From Kordiimonas sp. SCSIO 12603 (lineage in GTDB: Bacteria > Pseudomonadota > Alphaproteobacteria > Sphingomonadales > Kordiimonadaceae): a DNA stretch of 64,000 nucleotides. This document shows, piece after piece, positions 8,826 to 16,927 of this stretch. The stretch spans positions 1,587,520 through 1,651,519 of the forward strand of contig NZ_CP073748.1 of assembly GCF_024398035.1 (NCBI RefSeq), in the 5' to 3' direction. A program made the translations under genes and the position numbers. The stretch's first letter is position 1; each line of letters starts with the position of its first letter. The notes beneath the pieces are model-generated. The model saw nothing but the letters and a program-made list of their open reading frames with translations. It did not search any database and had not been told where the DNA came from.

Positions 8826-10057
8826 GCAATAGAAACTCGGTTTCTACCTGTATCTTTCGCGCGGTATAAAGCAGTATCTGCTTCTTGAAGTAAATCTCTC
8901 AACCTCGGTTCTGTCCCGCCTTCCCAAATCTTTAACCCGAATGAAGCGGTAAGGTTGATAGAGGTTCCATACACATTGATGGGCGTTTTCTCTATTTTCT
9001 TGCGGAGGCGCTGTGCGATTGCTTCCGCTCGTGTCGCACTGATTTTGGGTAGGAAAATAGCAAATTCTTCGCCGCCAACACGGCCCACAATATCCTGAGA
9101 TCTAAGGGCGGATGAAATACGCTTACTGAAAGCTATCAGGGTTTCATCCCCAGTGGCGTGGCCGTATGTGTCATTAATATCCTTGAAGAAATCAATATCA
9201 GCCACAAGTACAGCAAAGGTTTCATCTTTTTCCACAGACTGGCGTAGGACAGGCTTTACGGTATCGGAAAAACCACGCCTGTTGAGAAGCTGTGTGAGAA
9301 CGTCACGCTCTGCAAGGGTTTTAAGTTTGTCTTGCGTGTCTTGCCATTCACTTACGTCTGCGGCGCATAGCATTATGGCGTCATCCGCCATGCGGCGGGC
9401 AATTAGGTCTACAACCCTGTCGACACGTGTTTTAACCCCCTTAACGGCGAGCTCTTGTTCATCGGAATTCACAATGGAGGTAACAAGTTCCTGCATTACT
9501 TTTGGCACATAGTCATTCTGTCTCGGGCTGGCCTGAAACAAAAGTCGCATTGTGCTATTCACTGTTTTTGGAACACCAACATCTGAGAAAATGGCGATAC
9601 CAAGAGGGATGAATTCAAGAATACTGTCCAGTGATATTTCCAGATGTCTGAGGGAGGAGAGCAGGCTTTCGTTTGCTCTTACAGCCAGTGTGGCATCATA
9701 AATTGTACTGAGGACCGCGGGTTCACCATCTTCCCAAATGACGCGCTCGTCAGAAACATCTAGCCAGATTTCATCACCATCTGTTGTATAATTACTTACT
9801 CTGTTGCGTTCGGGCTGTTCTTCACCGTTTTGAATTTTACGCCAGCGTTCGGCAATCTGCCTTTGGCGGCGCTTAGGGATGTGGGTACCAAGATCGCCGG
9901 CAGAAATAAAAGAGGCACAATCATCATATTTGAGAAGGTGGGCAATTCGGTCGTTCGCATAGAGGATATCAAAGCCTCGGTGGACTGTGATACCCACCAA
10001 AGATCCATCGAAAACCTCACGTAGCGAGGTGGATGAAATTTTTCTCTCAGCTGCCAT
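8822..10057 (-). CDS. PAS-GGDEF diguanylate cyclase
   Basis: This 411-residue cytoplasmic protein has a PAS domain (about 11-125), a second PAS-like region (about 140-240) and a C-terminal GGDEF domain (about 245-411). The active-site signature is GGEEF (328-332), a functional variant. The RSQD motif (319-322) five residues before it matches the RxxD product-inhibition site. It should make c-di-GMP from two GTP and be feedback inhibited. There is no transmembrane segment, so PAS would sense a cytosolic signal or cofactor. A 189-bp AT-rich divergent promoter region separates it from the DUF2007 gene. Confidence 0.93.
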   Translation of the reverse strand: MAAERKISSTSLREVFDGSLVGITVHRGFDILYANDRIAHLLKYDDCASFISAGDLGTHIPKRRQRQIAERWRKIQNGEEQPERNRVSNYTTDGDEIWLDVSDERVIWEDGEPAVLSTIYDATLAVRANESLLSSLRHLEISLDSILEFIPLGIAIFSDVGVPKTVNSTMRLLFQASPRQNDYVPKVMQELVTSIVNSDEQELAVKGVKTRVDRVVDLIARRMADDAIMLCAADVSEWQDTQDKLKTLAERDVLTQLLNRRGFSDTVKPVLRQSVEKDETFAVLVADIDFFKDINDTYGHATGDETLIAFSKRISSALRSQDIVGRVGGEEFAIFLPKISATRAEAIAQRLRKKIEKTPINVYGTSINLTASFGLKIWEGGTEPRLRDLLQEADTALYRAKDTGRNRVSIA

Positions 10058-10246
10058 TTGTCACCAACCCCCGGAATTTACTGAATGGTAGCATGTCAAA
10101 GATTAAGAAACTTTAACCAAATTTTACCTATGTAGTAAATATCTTTTTATATCAGATATTTAGATGGTTATTGTTTATATGGTTAATTTTTTCTGGGCTT
10201 GTGCAGATAAACCATCGTATGATTATGCCTCGAGAGGGGTAAGTGT

Positions 10247-10594
10247 ATGCAGACGGTTTTTGAATCAGCTGATTATGCGGAAGTAATGGTTAAACGCAGT
10301 GTGCTTGAAGCTGCAGGTATGCATGTGTTGATGAGTGATTTCCACAGCGCTGGTGCTATTCCCCATGTTACGAACGACACTGGCTACCGCCTTCAGGTGG
10401 TTGAAGAGGATGTAAAGCAAGCGCTGATGCTCTTGCACCCTGAAATAGACCCGGAAGATTTGGTGCCAGCTTCTGAAGCGAAGCCTGCTCCAATGAAACA
10501 AGAGCGTGGGCTTATACAGGCACTTATGCCCTTTATTCTTGTTAAGGGCGGTATTTTGATGGCGGTTGCCATCTACTTCCTCTTTATATTTTAG
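10247..10594 (+). CDS. DUF2007-type putative signal-transducing protein with C-terminal membrane helix
   Basis: This 115-residue protein has an N-terminal DUF2007-like domain (about 1-70; opening VFESADYAEVMVKRSVLEAAG, with a ferredoxin-like pattern) and one C-terminal hydrophobic helix (about 93-113). Such proteins are small and widespread, and have been proposed to be signal-transducing, but their biochemistry is unknown. The ATG follows a GAGAGGGG ribosome site. The last helix suggests a tail-anchored topology with the domain in the cytoplasm. Confidence 0.8.
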   Translation: MQTVFESADYAEVMVKRSVLEAAGMHVLMSDFHSAGAIPHVTNDTGYRLQVVEEDVKQALMLLHPEIDPEDLVPASEAKPAPMKQERGLIQALMPFILVKGGILMAVAIYFLFIF

Positions 10595-10602
10595 ACAAAA
10601 AA

Positions 10603-10623
10603 AGCGAGGCAAATTGCCCCGCT
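10603..10623. terminator. Bidirectional terminator between the DUF2007 gene and ychF
   Basis: A stem of AGCGAGGC with GCCCCGCT (one mismatch) is flanked by seven A residues on the left and a short T-run on the right, which suits both convergent genes. Confidence 0.65.
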
Positions 10624-10649
10624 CTTTGTGTTCTTGATTGTTCGTTTCT

Positions 10650-11753
10650 TTAGTTGGCGAAACGGAAGTGGAGCACATCACCATCCACTACAATATATTC
10701 TTTACCTTCTAGGCGCATCTTGCCTGCGTCTTTAGCGCCTTGTTCGCCGCCGTTACCTACGAAATCATCATAAGCTGTTGTTTCCGCGCGGATAAAGCCA
10801 GTTTCGAAGTCTGTGTGGATCACACCAGCGGCCTGTGGTGCTTTAGTGCCTGTTGTAATGGTCCAGGCGCGGGCTTCCTTCGGGCCAACAGTGAAGTAAG
10901 TGATAAGCTCAAGAAGGTCATAGCCTGCGCGGATAACGCGCGCGAGGCCAGTTTGCCCAAGGCCCAGAGTTTCAAGGAACTCTGTTTTTTCTTCTTCTTC
11001 ATCAAGCTGAGCGATTTCTGCTTCCACTGCTGCTGAAATAACAACACAGCCTGAACCTTGTTTCGCAGCCATTTCTTCAACGGCTTTGGAGAATTCATTA
11101 CCTGTTGCAGCGCTTTCTTCATCAACATTACAGATGTAAAGGATCGGCTTTGATGTAAGAAGCTGCATGCCTGCAAGTGTTTTGATATCTTCTTCGTCAG
11201 TAAGCTCCAGCGTACGAGCAGGTTTGCCCTCCTTCAGGAGCGGGATGATTTTATCAATCATCGCCATAACGGCGATTGCTTCTTTATCACCACCACGTAC
11301 CTTACGGCCAAGGCCGTGTACGCGGCCCTCAAGGCTTTCAAGATCAGCCAGCATAAGCTCCATTTCGATGGTTTCAGCATCTGATACCGGATCAACCCGG
11401 CCATCAACGTGGGTGATGTCATCATCTTCAAAGCAGCGAAGTACGTGGCAGATAGCATCCGTTTCGCGGATGTTGGCAAGGAATTGGTTGCCAAGACCTT
11501 CACCTTTGGATGCACCGCGCACAAGGCCCGCGATATCAACAAAGGAAAGCTGTGTTGGAATAATTTCTTTTGAACCTGCAAGCTTTGCTAGCTCGAACAG
11601 GCGTGTATCTGGTACAGGAACCTGCCCAACATTGGGTTCAATGGTACAGAAAGGATAGTTAGCAGCCGCCGCACTCGCAGTGTTTGTAAGCGCGTTAAAG
11701 AGTGTTGATTTACCTACGTTTGGCAGGCCAACAATACCACACTTGAAACCCAT
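10650..11753 (-). CDS. ychF: Redox-regulated ATPase/GTPase YchF
   Basis: This is a 367-residue Obg-related P-loop protein that binds ribosomes and usually prefers ATP. G1 is GLPNVGKST near the N-terminus, G3 is [20 protein letters not shown], and a coiled-coil insert and a C-terminal TGS domain ([13 protein letters not shown] and later) follow. The length is standard. The start codon overlaps the pth stop by 1 bp (TAATG), so translation is coupled. The rplY-pth-ychF order is typical of alphaproteobacteria. Confidence 0.97.
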   Translation of the reverse strand: MGFKCGIVGLPNVGKSTLFNALTNTASAAAANYPFCTIEPNVGQVPVPDTRLFELAKLAGSKEIIPTQLSFVDIAGLVRGASKGEGLGNQFLANIRETDAICHVLRCFEDDDITHVDGRVDPVSDAETIEMELMLADLESLEGRVHGLGRKVRGGDKEAIAVMAMIDKIIPLLKEGKPARTLELTDEEDIKTLAGMQLLTSKPILYICNVDEESAATGNEFSKAVEEMAAKQGSGCVVISAAVEAEIAQLDEEEEKTEFLETLGLGQTGLARVIRAGYDLLELITYFTVGPKEARAWTITTGTKAPQAAGVIHTDFETGFIRAETTAYDDFVGNGGEQGAKDAGKMRLEGKEYIVVDGDVLHFRFAN

Positions 11754-12487
11754 TATTTGTCTCCGCTCTTGAGGGCGCGTAAAGCGTCTGCCATAGGCCC
11801 ATCGCTTGAATTCTGTTTAAGTGCCGGGCGCGCACTGATGGTGCGGGCCACTGGCTTTTTATTCGTTGTTTCTTCTGCTGTTTTTTCAGCAGGCTTTTTA
11901 TTACCTGTAGAAGGGCGAGGCGGTGCCATTGTGCGCGCTACTTCGCTCATGAACCTGGGATTATCACCTTTAGCAAGCTGATCGCATTCCGATGCAATGG
12001 CGTCCAGAAGCTTATCCAGCGTTGGTTGCTCGGCCTTTGCGAAATCACCAAGCACATGGCCGTGTACACGGGCTTTATCGCCCGGATGGCCAATGCCAAT
12101 ACGGATACGGGTGAAATCCGCCCCGATATGGGAAGTGATTGACCGAATACCGTTATGGCCAGCAGCACCACCGCCGATTTTTACTTTGGTTTTGGCAAAT
12201 GCCAGATCAAGTTCATCATAAAATACGACCACATCCTTCGGCGCCAGTTTATAGAAGCGCATAGCTTCGCCCACACTGCGGCCACTTTCGTTCATATAGG
12301 TTTGTGGTTTGATGATGATGATTTTTTCGCCAGCGATTGTGCCTTCATGAGTGAGGGCTTGCCAGCGTTTCTTTTCAGGTAAAAAATTATGGCGGCGGAC
12401 AATTTCGTCCACCGCCATAAATCCAACATTGTGCCGGTTGTTTTCATACTTGCTGCCTGGGTTGCCTAATCCGACAAATAGCAGCAT
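11753..12487 (-). CDS. pth: Peptidyl-tRNA hydrolase with basic C-terminal extension
   Basis: This enzyme releases peptides from peptidyl-tRNA that has dropped off ribosomes. The motifs are [19 protein letters not shown] (catalytic His), [10 protein letters not shown] and [13 protein letters not shown]. The family core ends near residue 190. About 55 further residues are rich in Lys, Thr and Ala and look disordered, an extension often seen in alphaproteobacterial Pth proteins. It lies 34 bp after rplY and overlaps ychF by 1 bp, forming a translation-related operon. Confidence 0.97.
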   Translation of the reverse strand: MLLFVGLGNPGSKYENNRHNVGFMAVDEIVRRHNFLPEKKRWQALTHEGTIAGEKIIIIKPQTYMNESGRSVGEAMRFYKLAPKDVVVFYDELDLAFAKTKVKIGGGAAGHNGIRSITSHIGADFTRIRIGIGHPGDKARVHGHVLGDFAKAEQPTLDKLLDAIASECDQLAKGDNPRFMSEVARTMAPPRPSTGNKKPAEKTAEETTNKKPVARTISARPALKQNSSDGPMADALRALKSGDK

Positions 12488-12521
12488 GGAAAATCCTCCG
12501 GCCTTAGAGCAGAAGCTCTAA

Positions 12522-13160
12522 TTATTCTTCTGTTGCAGCAGCTTCTTCGCCAGCGTCAGCATCTGCAGCAGCGTTCTCAGCAGACTTCAGGCCTGATGGA
12601 GCAACGATTGCACAGATTACAAAATCACGGTCAGTGATTGTTGGTGTAACGCCTTTTGGAAGAGTTACGTTAGAAATCTTAACTGCTTCACCAAGATCAA
12701 GGTCAGCAACAGATGCTTCGATGAACTCAGGAATAGAATCAGCAGGAACGTTAAGTTCGATTTCGTGACGAGTGTGGTTGATAACGCCGCCGCGCTTCAG
12801 ACCAGCAGACTCTTCTTCACCAGTAACTTTTACAGGCACAGACATAACAACCGTTGCACCTTTACCAAGGCGTAGGAAGTCAATGTGTAGTGGTGCATCA
12901 GATACAGGGTGTAGCTGTAGATCACGTGGAAGAACTGTAGCTTTCTTCTTGCCGTCTACTTTAATTTCATATGTGTGAGACATGAAACCGCCACGGTTTA
13001 GAAGACGGACGATTTCGTTCCGTGCAATCTGAATTGATTCTGGTTCTTTGCTATCGCCGTAAATTACAGCAGGTACAAAACCGGCACGACGTGCTGCACG
13101 GGAGGCTCCCTTACCAATCCGATCACGCGCTTCCGCTTCGATGGTGATGACTTTAGCCAT
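12522..13160 (-). CDS. rplY: 50S ribosomal protein L25/general stress protein Ctc
   Basis: This 212-residue protein is of the long L25/TL5 type, which binds 5S rRNA. The N-terminal L25 domain covers about 1-95 (ARDRIGKGASRAARRAG and later) and the C-terminal TL5 domain about 100-185. An acidic Ala/Glu-rich tail ends the protein. It is the first gene of the rplY-pth-ychF unit. The leader contains a conserved-looking hairpin 25 bp upstream of the start. Confidence 0.96.
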   Translation of the reverse strand: MAKVITIEAEARDRIGKGASRAARRAGFVPAVIYGDSKEPESIQIARNEIVRLLNRGGFMSHTYEIKVDGKKKATVLPRDLQLHPVSDAPLHIDFLRLGKGATVVMSVPVKVTGEEESAGLKRGGVINHTRHEIELNVPADSIPEFIEASVADLDLGEAVKISNVTLPKGVTPTITDRDFVICAIVAPSGLKSAENAAADADAGEEAAATEE

Positions 13161-13458
13161 TCACTTTCTCCAAACTTTAATACTGGTATTCAGACCATCC
13201 GAATACCGACCGTCGCTTCCTCCAAGGATGTAAGGACGGATTCCCCATAACAGGCATAGCTGAATGAGTCGGCGCGATGTACCGCGAATCCCTTCGAAAT
13301 GCAAGAAATAAAGCAGTGTTGCGGGTATATTTATGACGCTATCCAGTGATTGTGATTAGGATTTCAAAAATAGGGATGTCACTGTTCAGTATCTATTCAT
13401 ATAAACTATGGATGATAGTTCATAGATATATGAAAAATGAAGATTTAGGAGCCAGCAA
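13161..13458. promoter_or_regulatory. Divergent promoter region with rplY leader hairpin
   Basis: This is a 298-bp non-coding region between rplY and the secreted-protein gene. On the rplY side a perfect 7-bp stem (13185-13191 with 13201-13207) with a 9-nt loop lies 25 bp before the rplY start and could serve autoregulation by the ribosomal protein; this is inferred. On the other side an AACTAT-ATAGTT inverted repeat near 13406-13422 precedes the + gene. No reading frame of note was found. Confidence 0.45.
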
Positions 13459-14127
13459 ATGAAGAATATCTCCGCTCATGCAAAAGCTGCAATTGGCGCA
13501 GTGTTTATAATGGCTGCGGCTATGCCGGTACAAGCCGATGTTAAAGTGAGTTATTCTGACACGCTTGAGAAATACCACAGTGCCTTGGACCGTGTGGAAT
13601 TAGGACGTGAAGAGACTTTTCGTAAATTTCGCACAGATCGAGGTAGAGGCGCTTCAATTCGACCGCGGGATTATATTAATAAAAGTCGGTTTTCTGGCAC
13701 TGAGTGGGGTAATGAACGCGCGATCCCTGAAATAGAGAATTTCAGTGTAGATAACTTAATTGTTGCTATGTTCGAGCGTGGAATACATGCAGCAAAACCT
13801 GACTTTGATGGTGATATTCTTGTGCATGTTGATCACTTACGCGTGCGCAACCATTCTGTGTCCATTCTTAGTTCTTTCAATACCTTTATGGAGGGTACAG
13901 TAACTTTGTTGGATGCTGATGGTAAGGTTGTAGCAAAAGAAAAAGTCAAAGCTTATCCAACTCGTAATTTTACAGTTTCTCGAAGTTATAAAGGGTCTGA
14001 GTATGCCTACCGTACTGGATCGCTTAACACTCGGGTAGGGCCGATTTTCGCTAATTTTTCAGAGGCAGCACTGGAAAAACTGTTTCCTGAATATGATGCT
14101 CCGGGTTTTATCCTGGTTGAGGATTGA
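13459..14127 (+). CDS. Secreted protein of unknown function
   Basis: This 222-residue protein has a Sec signal peptide (about 1-26, ending PVQAD). The mature part contains no cysteine cluster or known catalytic motif. Its second half is predicted to be rich in beta strands (DGDILVHVDHLRVRN, GTVTLLDADGKVVAKEKV), suggestive of a periplasmic or outer-membrane-associated beta protein. I do not recognise the family. The start follows a TAGGAG ribosome site, and a strong terminator ends the transcript, so it is monocistronic. Confidence 0.75.
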   Translation: MKNISAHAKAAIGAVFIMAAAMPVQADVKVSYSDTLEKYHSALDRVELGREETFRKFRTDRGRGASIRPRDYINKSRFSGTEWGNERAIPEIENFSVDNLIVAMFERGIHAAKPDFDGDILVHVDHLRVRNHSVSILSSFNTFMEGTVTLLDADGKVVAKEKVKAYPTRNFTVSRSYKGSEYAYRTGSLNTRVGPIFANFSEAALEKLFPEYDAPGFILVED

Positions 14128-14160
14128 TCAAGCCATAATATTTGTAAGCGTGGATATAGT

Positions 14161-14187
14161 GAGGGGCTCAATTGAGCCCCTCTTTTT
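14161..14187 (+). terminator. Rho-independent terminator
   Basis: A 9-bp perfect stem (GAGGGGCTC with GAGCCCCTC) with an AATT loop is followed by TTTTT. It ends the secreted-protein gene and lies at the 3' end of the convergent KAP NTPase gene. Confidence 0.9.
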
Positions 14188-14200
14188 GCTCTGAAGCTTT

Positions 14201-16816
14201 TTATTCTTCGGGGGACTCTTCAAAGTCTTCTTCTGCCTCTTCCGCTTCCTGTTCCTGCTCCTCTTCCTCTTCCGCTTCTTCTTCCAAAGGTTCTTCGTCT
14301 TTGGGCTCAAACTCGTCTAGTAAGTCAGAAATTACGCTATAATCTGTCTCGCTGTTTAATATTGATTGGTTTTTGCCAGCTGTGATTTGCGCGACAATGG
14401 TTTGCATGCTTTCCAACAAATTGTCTGTTTTTTCCAGTTGATTATTTGCTGTAACTCGGCGACGAGCTTCATAATATAGTTCCGGGAATTCTAGTATTAC
14501 CGTGGCCAGAATGATTTCATTTTCCAAGGTGCTATGGGTTGGAAGGTGGTAGTTGAACCTAACGAGGCTAAAGAAACGTTTGAATTGGCGAGGATTACTC
14601 TTAAGGATTGGAACTACCATCTCAATAATTCTAAGTTCGCTAACGTCTGCTAAAGTGAGATTGCTGGCTTCTTCCAATTCAATATCTTGCATTTCATCAG
14701 CTTTTTGCTGTTTTTGAGCCGCCATTTTTGCCGTGTTTTTGGTATCCTCACCGTTAATGTCAATTGAGGCTCCACCGCCAACGCTATCGAGTTTTTGATC
14801 AGTGGCAGTATTAATGTTTGGTGAGGATGAAATTGGTGTTTGGCCCACTGGAGTTGTACCTGAATGCTCGCCGATCGATAGGTGGCTAAGATAATTCCTG
14901 ATAGTTTCTGGATTAGATGAAGGTACATGAACGACGAATTGAACAATCTTTTCCAAAAAGCGACGGCCATAAGGCTGTTGGTCTTTGAGAAGTGGATTTT
15001 CTGAAAGCTTTTTGGCGGTTTTTTCGTATGCTACCTCAAGTGCATTTGCGACCATCTCTTTATGCATGCCCAGCACAAACAGACATTCCCGGGATTGGGC
15101 ACCAAAGAACACATTTAGGGCTTCTACAACTTCATGAACAGCCTTAGGGGAACAGCGATCAAGATCATCGATAAAAACAGCAAGAAAGGTGTTTTCAGTT
15201 TTTAAGAGCTCGACAATGCGATTAAAGTCTTCCTCAATTTCCTCATCCGGTCCAGCAAGTTGCTCATAATCTGGCTGTTGAAACAGGTTTTCAAATTTCA
15301 GGCTTTTTGTAGCTTTGCCGAAATAGGAAACTACTGCCCAGATGGGAAACATGATGGTGTAACCATTATAGCCTGATTTGAGCCATTCTGGGCCCGTTGT
15401 TATCAGCTTTGCGTCATAGAGGAATATCGCAGTGCCTATGATCGCAGCAGGCCATATAAGCAAATTGCTTCTGAATATGTTGAAAAAGAGTGTTTTTAAG
15501 TACTCAAGGCGATTGAAACGCTTTAGATGCAAATCTAACAGAAAACGTATACCCCGCTTTTCAATCAATTGATCAATGACCTTTTTCATGATCGCAGCTT
15601 TTAAGCGAGTGCCATGGCCGTGGCGCCATGCATTGATTTGAATGGTGATGAAGGCTACTTCATGTTTCTTATCATGGGGAGGTAAGATGATTTCTTTGAT
15701 TTTTTGGGTTTGCTCTATGCCCCAATCGAGGAAGATTAAATATAGAGACGCGAAACCTGTGATAATTCCTATATCCCAATATATAGAAAAATATTCTTGG
15801 AACAGAAAAGCGTATAGAGCAATTATGATCAACAGTGGATAAAGCGAAGCCGTTGCATGGTATAAAAGTTCTAGCCCCGGTTTGATTTCTCGCCACCAAC
15901 TAAATTTACCAGTTTTTTTAGGTGCACTAGCTGTTGGCGATATTTCTTTTTCAAGCATCATCATGAATGATGATTTTCCGCTACCCCACGGCCCATCTAC
16001 AGCGATCGTTAATGGTAGATTTGTATCTTTATGGGTGAGAAAGGCCTTGAGTGCACGAGCAAGAGGTCGAAAATTTAGCCGGTCCTCTGACGTGGCGTGA
16101 TCACAGGAAACATGTTCTGCAAGAGTTAGGGGCTCTTCGGGAGACAATGGAGGTGGATTGTTACCTGTTTTGGTTTCCTTATGGGGTTTGCTTTTTATTG
16201 TTGTGATCCCGTCATGACGCTCCAAGACTGAGAAGTCTGCGTTTAATGATTTACTTGCATAATCGTGTAAGCGTTTCTGAAAGTTCAGAATATTCTTTTG
16301 AGAGGTATCCTTTCGGGTGTGAATGCGAAATGTAATGTGTATGTCGTCAGGAAAATTCTCATTGAGCGGGGCAATAATAGCATTTACAATGCGGATGTAA
16401 TTTCCAATTTGTACAGGGCGTCCATCTGGAGACCGATTGTTTGAATTTAGATCAGGCCAACAATAATAATCATCTATTGTAATGTGTGTATCTGCAATAG
16501 TTTGGTAACGCTCCGCTATGACTTCATAGATTGCAGAGATAAGTGGAGTGGTTTCTACATCGTTTAATAACAAGAGATGTTTTTTATCGTCATATATATA
16601 TTTGTCATATGGCGAGGGAGATAGTCCCTGTAATTTCCGAGCCGAATAATCTATGCCCCTAACGAGATTGGTTTTAGGTGGTAGGGCTAAGGCATGTTTG
16701 AAGTTGCATTTGGCTATAGTGAGGAAGTTGTTTGTGACAGGTAATTCGTCGTCAACTATAGCAAACGCCACATACGTTTCATTCTTGAAGTTTTTTGAAA
16801 GTGTCTTTGACTGCAT
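14201..16816 (-). CDS. KAP-family P-loop NTPase with membrane helices and a strongly acidic tail
   Basis: This is a protein of about 871 residues. From its N-terminus it has an unrecognised domain of about 215 residues, then a KAP NTPase core: Walker A GPWGSGKSS (about 275-283), two hydrophobic pairs inserted in the core (about 325-365 and 450-500), Walker B FIDDLDR (about 548-554) and the conserved NPRQFKRF segment (about 741). The last 35 residues are almost all Glu and Asp. The ATG at 16816 has a GGGGGGA ribosome site; a TTG 33 bp earlier is less likely. KAP NTPases occur in phage exclusion (PifA) and membrane-linked signalling. The job here is unknown. Confidence 0.88.
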   Translation of the reverse strand: MQSKTLSKNFKNETYVAFAIVDDELPVTNNFLTIAKCNFKHALALPPKTNLVRGIDYSARKLQGLSPSPYDKYIYDDKKHLLLLNDVETTPLISAIYEVIAERYQTIADTHITIDDYYCWPDLNSNNRSPDGRPVQIGNYIRIVNAIIAPLNENFPDDIHITFRIHTRKDTSQKNILNFQKRLHDYASKSLNADFSVLERHDGITTIKSKPHKETKTGNNPPPLSPEEPLTLAEHVSCDHATSEDRLNFRPLARALKAFLTHKDTNLPLTIAVDGPWGSGKSSFMMMLEKEISPTASAPKKTGKFSWWREIKPGLELLYHATASLYPLLIIIALYAFLFQEYFSIYWDIGIITGFASLYLIFLDWGIEQTQKIKEIILPPHDKKHEVAFITIQINAWRHGHGTRLKAAIMKKVIDQLIEKRGIRFLLDLHLKRFNRLEYLKTLFFNIFRSNLLIWPAAIIGTAIFLYDAKLITTGPEWLKSGYNGYTIMFPIWAVVSYFGKATKSLKFENLFQQPDYEQLAGPDEEIEEDFNRIVELLKTENTFLAVFIDDLDRCSPKAVHEVVEALNVFFGAQSRECLFVLGMHKEMVANALEVAYEKTAKKLSENPLLKDQQPYGRRFLEKIVQFVVHVPSSNPETIRNYLSHLSIGEHSGTTPVGQTPISSSPNINTATDQKLDSVGGGASIDINGEDTKNTAKMAAQKQQKADEMQDIELEEASNLTLADVSELRIIEMVVPILKSNPRQFKRFFSLVRFNYHLPTHSTLENEIILATVILEFPELYYEARRRVTANNQLEKTDNLLESMQTIVAQITAGKNQSILNSETDYSVISDLLDEFEPKDEEPLEEEAEEEEEQEQEAEEAEEDFEESPEE

Positions 16817-16852
16817 TCTCGTCCCCCCACTGTGAAAATGAAGAAGCAAGGT

Positions 16853-16869
16853 AACACTTTTAAAGTGTT
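16853..16869. promoter_or_regulatory. 17-bp inverted repeat upstream of the KAP NTPase gene
   Basis: AACACTTT and AAAGTGTT form a perfect 8-bp inverted repeat with a 1-bp centre, 37 bp upstream of the KAP gene start. The tiny centre fits a protein-binding operator better than an RNA hairpin. The + strand copy is followed by TTTTT, so a terminator role on that strand is the alternative. Confidence 0.45.
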
Positions 16870-16890
16870 TTTTACAGGTTGTTCATACTC

Positions 16891-16914
16891 CTGCTGGCCC
16901 ATGTGGGCCAGCAG
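16891..16914 (-). terminator. Strong hairpin downstream of the TonB receptor gene
   Basis: The stem is at least 10 bp (CTGCTGGCCC with GGGCCAGCAG) with a 4-nt loop, 13 bp after the receptor stop. No adjacent T-run is seen, so it may be a 3' end or a stabilising structure. Confidence 0.5.
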
Positions 16915-16927
16915 TACTGAGTAGGTA

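Noticed and set aside
14201-14310. Small basic minus-strand frame opposite the end of the secreted-protein gene (Lys/Arg-rich)
   Set aside because: It is a frame-shifted shadow of the Glu/Asp-rich codons at the KAP NTPase tail.
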